A stretch of DNA of 64,000 nucleotides, taken from assembly GCA_027491355.1 (NCBI GenBank), contig JAIXWI010000030.1, positions 124,001-188,000 of the forward strand. Direction: 5' to 3'. Of the stretch, positions 60,882-64,000 are shown in pieces; the stretch's first letter is position 1; every line of letters begins with the position of its first letter. The notes beneath the pieces were generated by a model. The model was not told the DNA's origin. It did not search any database and saw nothing but the letters and a program-made list of their open reading frames with translations. The stretch comes from Bacteroidota bacterium (GTDB lineage Bacteria; Bacteroidota; Bacteroidia; UKL13-3). Both the position numbers and the translations under genes were made by a program.

Positions 60882-62420
60882 TTATAATGGAATATTGCCA
60901 TGTTTTTTTCTTGGCAGTTTGTCCACTTTGTTTTCCAACATTTTGAACGCTTTAATAAGCTTATAACGTGTTTCTTCTGGCAAAATTACTTCGTCTATAA
61001 ATCCACGTTCAGCAGCTCTGTAAGGATTTGCAAAAATATTAGCATATTCAGCTTCTTTTGCTTTTAAAGCGGCTTCTTTGTCTGGAGCAGCATCAATTTC
61101 CTTTTTAAATATGATTTCGGCAGCACCCTTTGCACCCATCACTGCTATTTCAGCTGTAGGCCAAGCAAAATTGATATCCGCTCCAATGTGTTTGCTATTC
61201 ATAACATCATAAGCACCACCATAAGCCTTACGAGTAATTACAGTAATTCTAGGAACGGTTGCCTCACAAAATGCATACAATAATTTAGCCCCATTGGTAA
61301 TGATTCCATTCCACTCCTGATCAGTTCCAGGTAAAAAACCAGGTACATCTTCGAATACCAACAAAGGCACATTGAAGGCATCACAAAAACGTACAAAACG
61401 GGCTGCTTTTTTAGATGCATTGATGTCTAATACACCCGCTAAAAAAGAAGGCTGATTGGCAACAATACCAATGCTTTTACCTGCTAAACGCGCAAAACCT
61501 ACAACAATATTTTCTGCATAGTTTTTATGCACTTCAAAAAAGGAACCCTCATCGGCAACCTCCTCAATCACCTCTCTGATATCGTATGGTTGATTGGCAT
61601 TTTCAGGAACTATGTTAGACAAAGTTGGTCTGTCTTCATCAGCTGCTTCATAAGGTATGGCAGGGGCTTGTTCCTCACAGTTTTGAGGAATATAACTCAA
61701 CAAAGTACGCAATTGTTTGATACTTTCTACCTCATTGGCAGCAGTAAAATGAGCCACGCCACTTTTGGATGAATGTACAGATGCGCCCCCTAAATCTTCA
61801 GAACTTACTTCCTCGTGGGTTACTGTTTTAACCACATTTGGCCCTGTCACAAACATGTAACTGGTATGTTCTACCATTAAAATAAAATCAGTTATAGCCG
61901 GACTGTATACCGCTCCACCTGCACATGGGCCCATGATCATTGACAATTGAGGCACCACGCCTGAGGCAATGGTATTTTTATAGAATATGTCGGCATATCC
62001 ACCAAGCGATACAACACCTTCTTGAATACGGGCTCCTCCACTATCGTTCAAACCAATTACCGGCGCACCATTCTTCATGGCCAAATCCATTACCTTACAA
62101 ATTTTTTCGGCATGGGTTTCAGAGAGAGAGCCCCCAAACACTGTAAAGTCTTGTGAAAACACGTATACCAAACGTCCATTGATGGTACCATAACCTGTTA
62201 CTACACCATCTCCAGGAATGAGTTGCTGCTCCATCCCAAAGTCTTTTGATCGGTGTTGCACAAAGGCCCCAATTTCTTGAAAACTCCCATCATCCAACAA
62301 AAAATGAAGCCTTTCTCTGGCAGTTAACTTCCCTTTTTTATGTTGAGACTGTATCCTGTCTTGCCCACCGCCCTCAAGCGATTTTTCGCGCATTTGTAAT
62401 AACAAAGTTCTTTTATCCAT
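60882..62420 (-). CDS. Acyl-CoA carboxylase carboxyltransferase (beta) subunit
   Basis: This 512-residue crotonase-superfamily protein is the carboxyltransferase of a biotin-dependent acyl-CoA carboxylase, most like propionyl-CoA carboxylase. Visible strings: [14 protein letters not shown] (about 27-40), [21 protein letters not shown] and [10 protein letters not shown] with N-F-A-W-P. The ATG at 62420 ([10 protein letters not shown]) is chosen over an upstream TTG at 62435. No biotin-carboxylase gene is in the window. Its role may be propionyl- or methylmalonyl-CoA metabolism. Confidence 0.92.
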   Translation of the reverse strand: MDKRTLLLQMREKSLEGGGQDRIQSQHKKGKLTARERLHFLLDDGSFQEIGAFVQHRSKDFGMEQQLIPGDGVVTGYGTINGRLVYVFSQDFTVFGGSLSETHAEKICKVMDLAMKNGAPVIGLNDSGGARIQEGVVSLGGYADIFYKNTIASGVVPQLSMIMGPCAGGAVYSPAITDFILMVEHTSYMFVTGPNVVKTVTHEEVSSEDLGGASVHSSKSGVAHFTAANEVESIKQLRTLLSYIPQNCEEQAPAIPYEAADEDRPTLSNIVPENANQPYDIREVIEEVADEGSFFEVHKNYAENIVVGFARLAGKSIGIVANQPSFLAGVLDINASKKAARFVRFCDAFNVPLLVFEDVPGFLPGTDQEWNGIITNGAKLLYAFCEATVPRITVITRKAYGGAYDVMNSKHIGADINFAWPTAEIAVMGAKGAAEIIFKKEIDAAPDKEAALKAKEAEYANIFANPYRAAERGFIDEVILPEETRYKLIKAFKMLENKVDKLPRKKHGNIPL

Positions 62421-62425
62421 ATTGG

Positions 62426-62501
62426 TTCCAATCAATTAGGCAACTAAGATAAAGAGGAATTGTTAGAGATTAAAATCAAAGCAAAAATTCCAATCAATTA
62501 G
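62426..62501. repeat. Two 14-base direct repeats in the divergent promoter region
   Basis: TTCCAATCAATTAG occurs at 62426-62439 and again at 62488-62501. Both copies lie between the divergent carboxylase and TlpA-like genes, so they could be a pair of regulator-binding sites. I found no third copy. Confidence 0.5.
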
Positions 62502-62594
62502 ATACAAAAGCTCTTAAAATTTTGTTTAAACTACTTAGATGGTTTTATCAAGCAAAAAAAAATGTATTTTTACGCCTAAATGCGCATTTTATCT

Positions 62595-64000
62595 ATGAAT
62601 AAACTAATTGCAATTCTTACTTTTTTAAGCTTTTCCTTTTACAGTTTGGCCAAAGAAGCACCTAAAGAAAATGGATTCCAAATTACCATTCAATTGAACT
62701 GTAAACCAGGTCAAAAATATTACCTAGGCTATTATTTTGGAGACAAACAATACCTGAGAGATTCTGCTTTTTCTGACAAAAGTGGAAAAATTCAATTCAA
62801 AGGAAACAGTGCATTAGAAGGTGGTGTATACATGTTGGCCTCTGCCGATAAAACCTTGTTATTTGACTTTGTTGTTACCGAACAAGTTTTTACACTAGAA
62901 ACTGATACCTCTGATATGGTCAACAACATGAAAGTGAAAGGCTCAAAAGAAAACGACATCTTTTTTAACTATACCCGATTCACCTCTAAAATGGGCAGAG
63001 AGGCCATGAAATTAGAGTCAATGATGAAAACTGCACAAGCGCAAAAAGACAGTGCCAAAATAAAAGAACTCAATGAAAGCTACACTAAAATAACACAGTC
63101 ATTGGACGCCTTCAGAGATACATTGATACAAAACCATCCAGGTAGCTTATTGGCTAAAATTTTCCGCATCATGAATGATATCAATGTACCACCAGCCCCA
63201 AAAGATGAAAAAGGGAATATCATTGATTCGAACTTTCAATACAATTACTACAAAGCTCATTTCTTCGACAATTTTGATTGGGCAGATGAACGTATTGTGA
63301 GGACTCCAGTTTTTCATCAAAAAATTGAGTCTTACATGACCAAATTGACACCTCAATTACCAGATAGCATTTGTCGTTCAGCAGATGTATTGCTACAAAT
63401 GGCAGAGGCAGGTAAAGAAAATTTCAAATATTGCTTGTATTGGATTACCAACCATTATGAAACTTCAACATACATGGGCATGGACAAAGTTTTCGTGTAC
63501 ATGGTTGACAATTATTATAAAAAAGGAAAAGCATTTTGGCTAGACGAAACCTTGTTGTTTAAAATGAAAGACCGTGCAGACCAATTGAGGTACAATTTAA
63601 TTGGCAACAAAGCACCCAACTTAACCATGCTCGATACCAACAATGTATACCACAGCTTGTACAACATTAAAAGCAAATACACCCTTTTGATTTTCTGGGA
63701 TGCTAATTGTGGTAAATGTAAGGAGGAAATGCCTAAACTGGTTACACTTCACGATGAATTGAACAAGGGTAAAAAAGAGCAGTATTTTGATGTGTTTGGG
63801 GTGAGCCTGACCCCTGATTCCAAAGAATGGTTGAAGTATTTAAGAGAAAAGAAATTGAAATGGTTGAATGTATACGACCCGAATAACGAAACCAATTTCA
63901 GACGTTTGTATGATATCTATTCAACACCAGTTTTGTTCCTGCTAGATGCCAATAAAACCATCATTGCCAAACGCATTGGAATTGAACAACTGAAAGGTTT
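62595..64000 (+). CDS. TlpA-like thioredoxin-fold protein, C-terminus cut by the window edge
   Basis: The frame is open from 62595 to the right edge (468 codons seen). It begins MNKLIAILTFLSFSFYSLAK, a signal peptide; an ATG at 62580 is also in frame. An N-terminal DUF4369-like beta domain (about 20-115) precedes a helical part, then a thioredoxin-like domain from about 335. The redox motif is W-D-A-N-C-G-K-C with Cys372 and Cys375, and the cis-Pro is in S-T-P-V-L-F-L. Such proteins act in the periplasm on disulfides. It diverges from the carboxylase gene. Confidence 0.9.
   Translation, partial: MNKLIAILTFLSFSFYSLAKEAPKENGFQITIQLNCKPGQKYYLGYYFGDKQYLRDSAFSDKSGKIQFKGNSALEGGVYMLASADKTLLFDFVVTEQVFTLETDTSDMVNNMKVKGSKENDIFFNYTRFTSKMGREAMKLESMMKTAQAQKDSAKIKELNESYTKITQSLDAFRDTLIQNHPGSLLAKIFRIMNDINVPPAPKDEKGNIIDSNFQYNYYKAHFFDNFDWADERIVRTPVFHQKIESYMTKLTPQLPDSICRSADVLLQMAEAGKENFKYCLYWITNHYETSTYMGMDKVFVYMVDNYYKKGKAFWLDETLLFKMKDRADQLRYNLIGNKAPNLTMLDTNNVYHSLYNIKSKYTLLIFWDANCGKCKEEMPKLVTLHDELNKGKKEQYFDVFGVSLTPDSKEWLKYLREKKLKWLNVYDPNNETNFRRLYDIYSTPVLFLLDANKTIIAKRIGIEQLKG

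Overview
This window is AT-rich DNA from a member of the Bacteroidota; I cannot place it below phylum. The evidence is a T9SS-type C-terminal sorting domain, bacillithiol synthase BshC, the rpmB-rpmG-DUF4295-ftsY order, exosortase XrtF with its small partner, and a general lack of strong Shine-Dalgarno sequences. Genes are tightly packed: nearly every junction is under 200 bp, many overlap, and several convergent pairs share their stop codons. No rRNA, tRNA, CRISPR array or insertion sequence was seen.

Layout. 1-19.6 kb is mainly housekeeping: an aldo/keto reductase cut by the left edge, mtgA, an OmpA-like protein, a SpoU-type RNA methyltransferase, the leftward block rpmB-rpmG-DUF4295-ftsY-rimO-bshC, an enoyl-CoA hydratase with queA, a TrkA-type K+ channel, a 2-Cys peroxiredoxin, a few small membrane or envelope proteins, and two large secreted proteins. 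19.9-26.6 kb holds dnaB, a TPR protein, etfB and etfA (separated by an unknown small gene), a bifunctional-nuclease-family protein, a CNT nucleoside transporter and a solo HsdR-N-like domain. 26.6-53.7 kb is a surface polysaccharide locus: a rightward wbpD-wbpE pair meets a leftward run of 21 nearly contiguous genes. 54.0-56.6 kb is a three-gene, translationally coupled XrtF exosortase operon diverging from that run. 56.6-64 kb returns to metabolism: dxr, a GH3-family protein, a DUF4139 (MuiA-like) protein, an acyl-CoA carboxylase beta subunit and a TlpA-like protein cut by the right edge.

How the locus may work. LegB, LegC and a CBS-nucleotidyltransferase resembling PtmE, with a PglD/NeuD-type acetyltransferase, could make a nucleotide-linked 2,4-diamino-2,4,6-trideoxyhexose. 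WbpD, WbpE, a Gfo/Idh oxidoreductase and a WecB/WbpI-type epimerase could make 2,3-diamino-uronic sugars. A second aminotransferase/acetyltransferase pair and a VioA-like aminotransferase imply further amino sugars. Two asparagine-synthase-like proteins and an ATP-grasp ligase suggest amide or aminoacyl decoration. Five glycosyltransferases, a Wzx flippase and a Wzy polymerase would assemble the repeat unit. An initiating phosphoglycosyltransferase, UDP-GlcNAc 6-dehydrogenase, LegI/LegG/LegF and Wza/Wzc export genes are absent here, so the pathway must be completed from elsewhere. The most promising little-described system is the XrtF operon beside this glycan locus.
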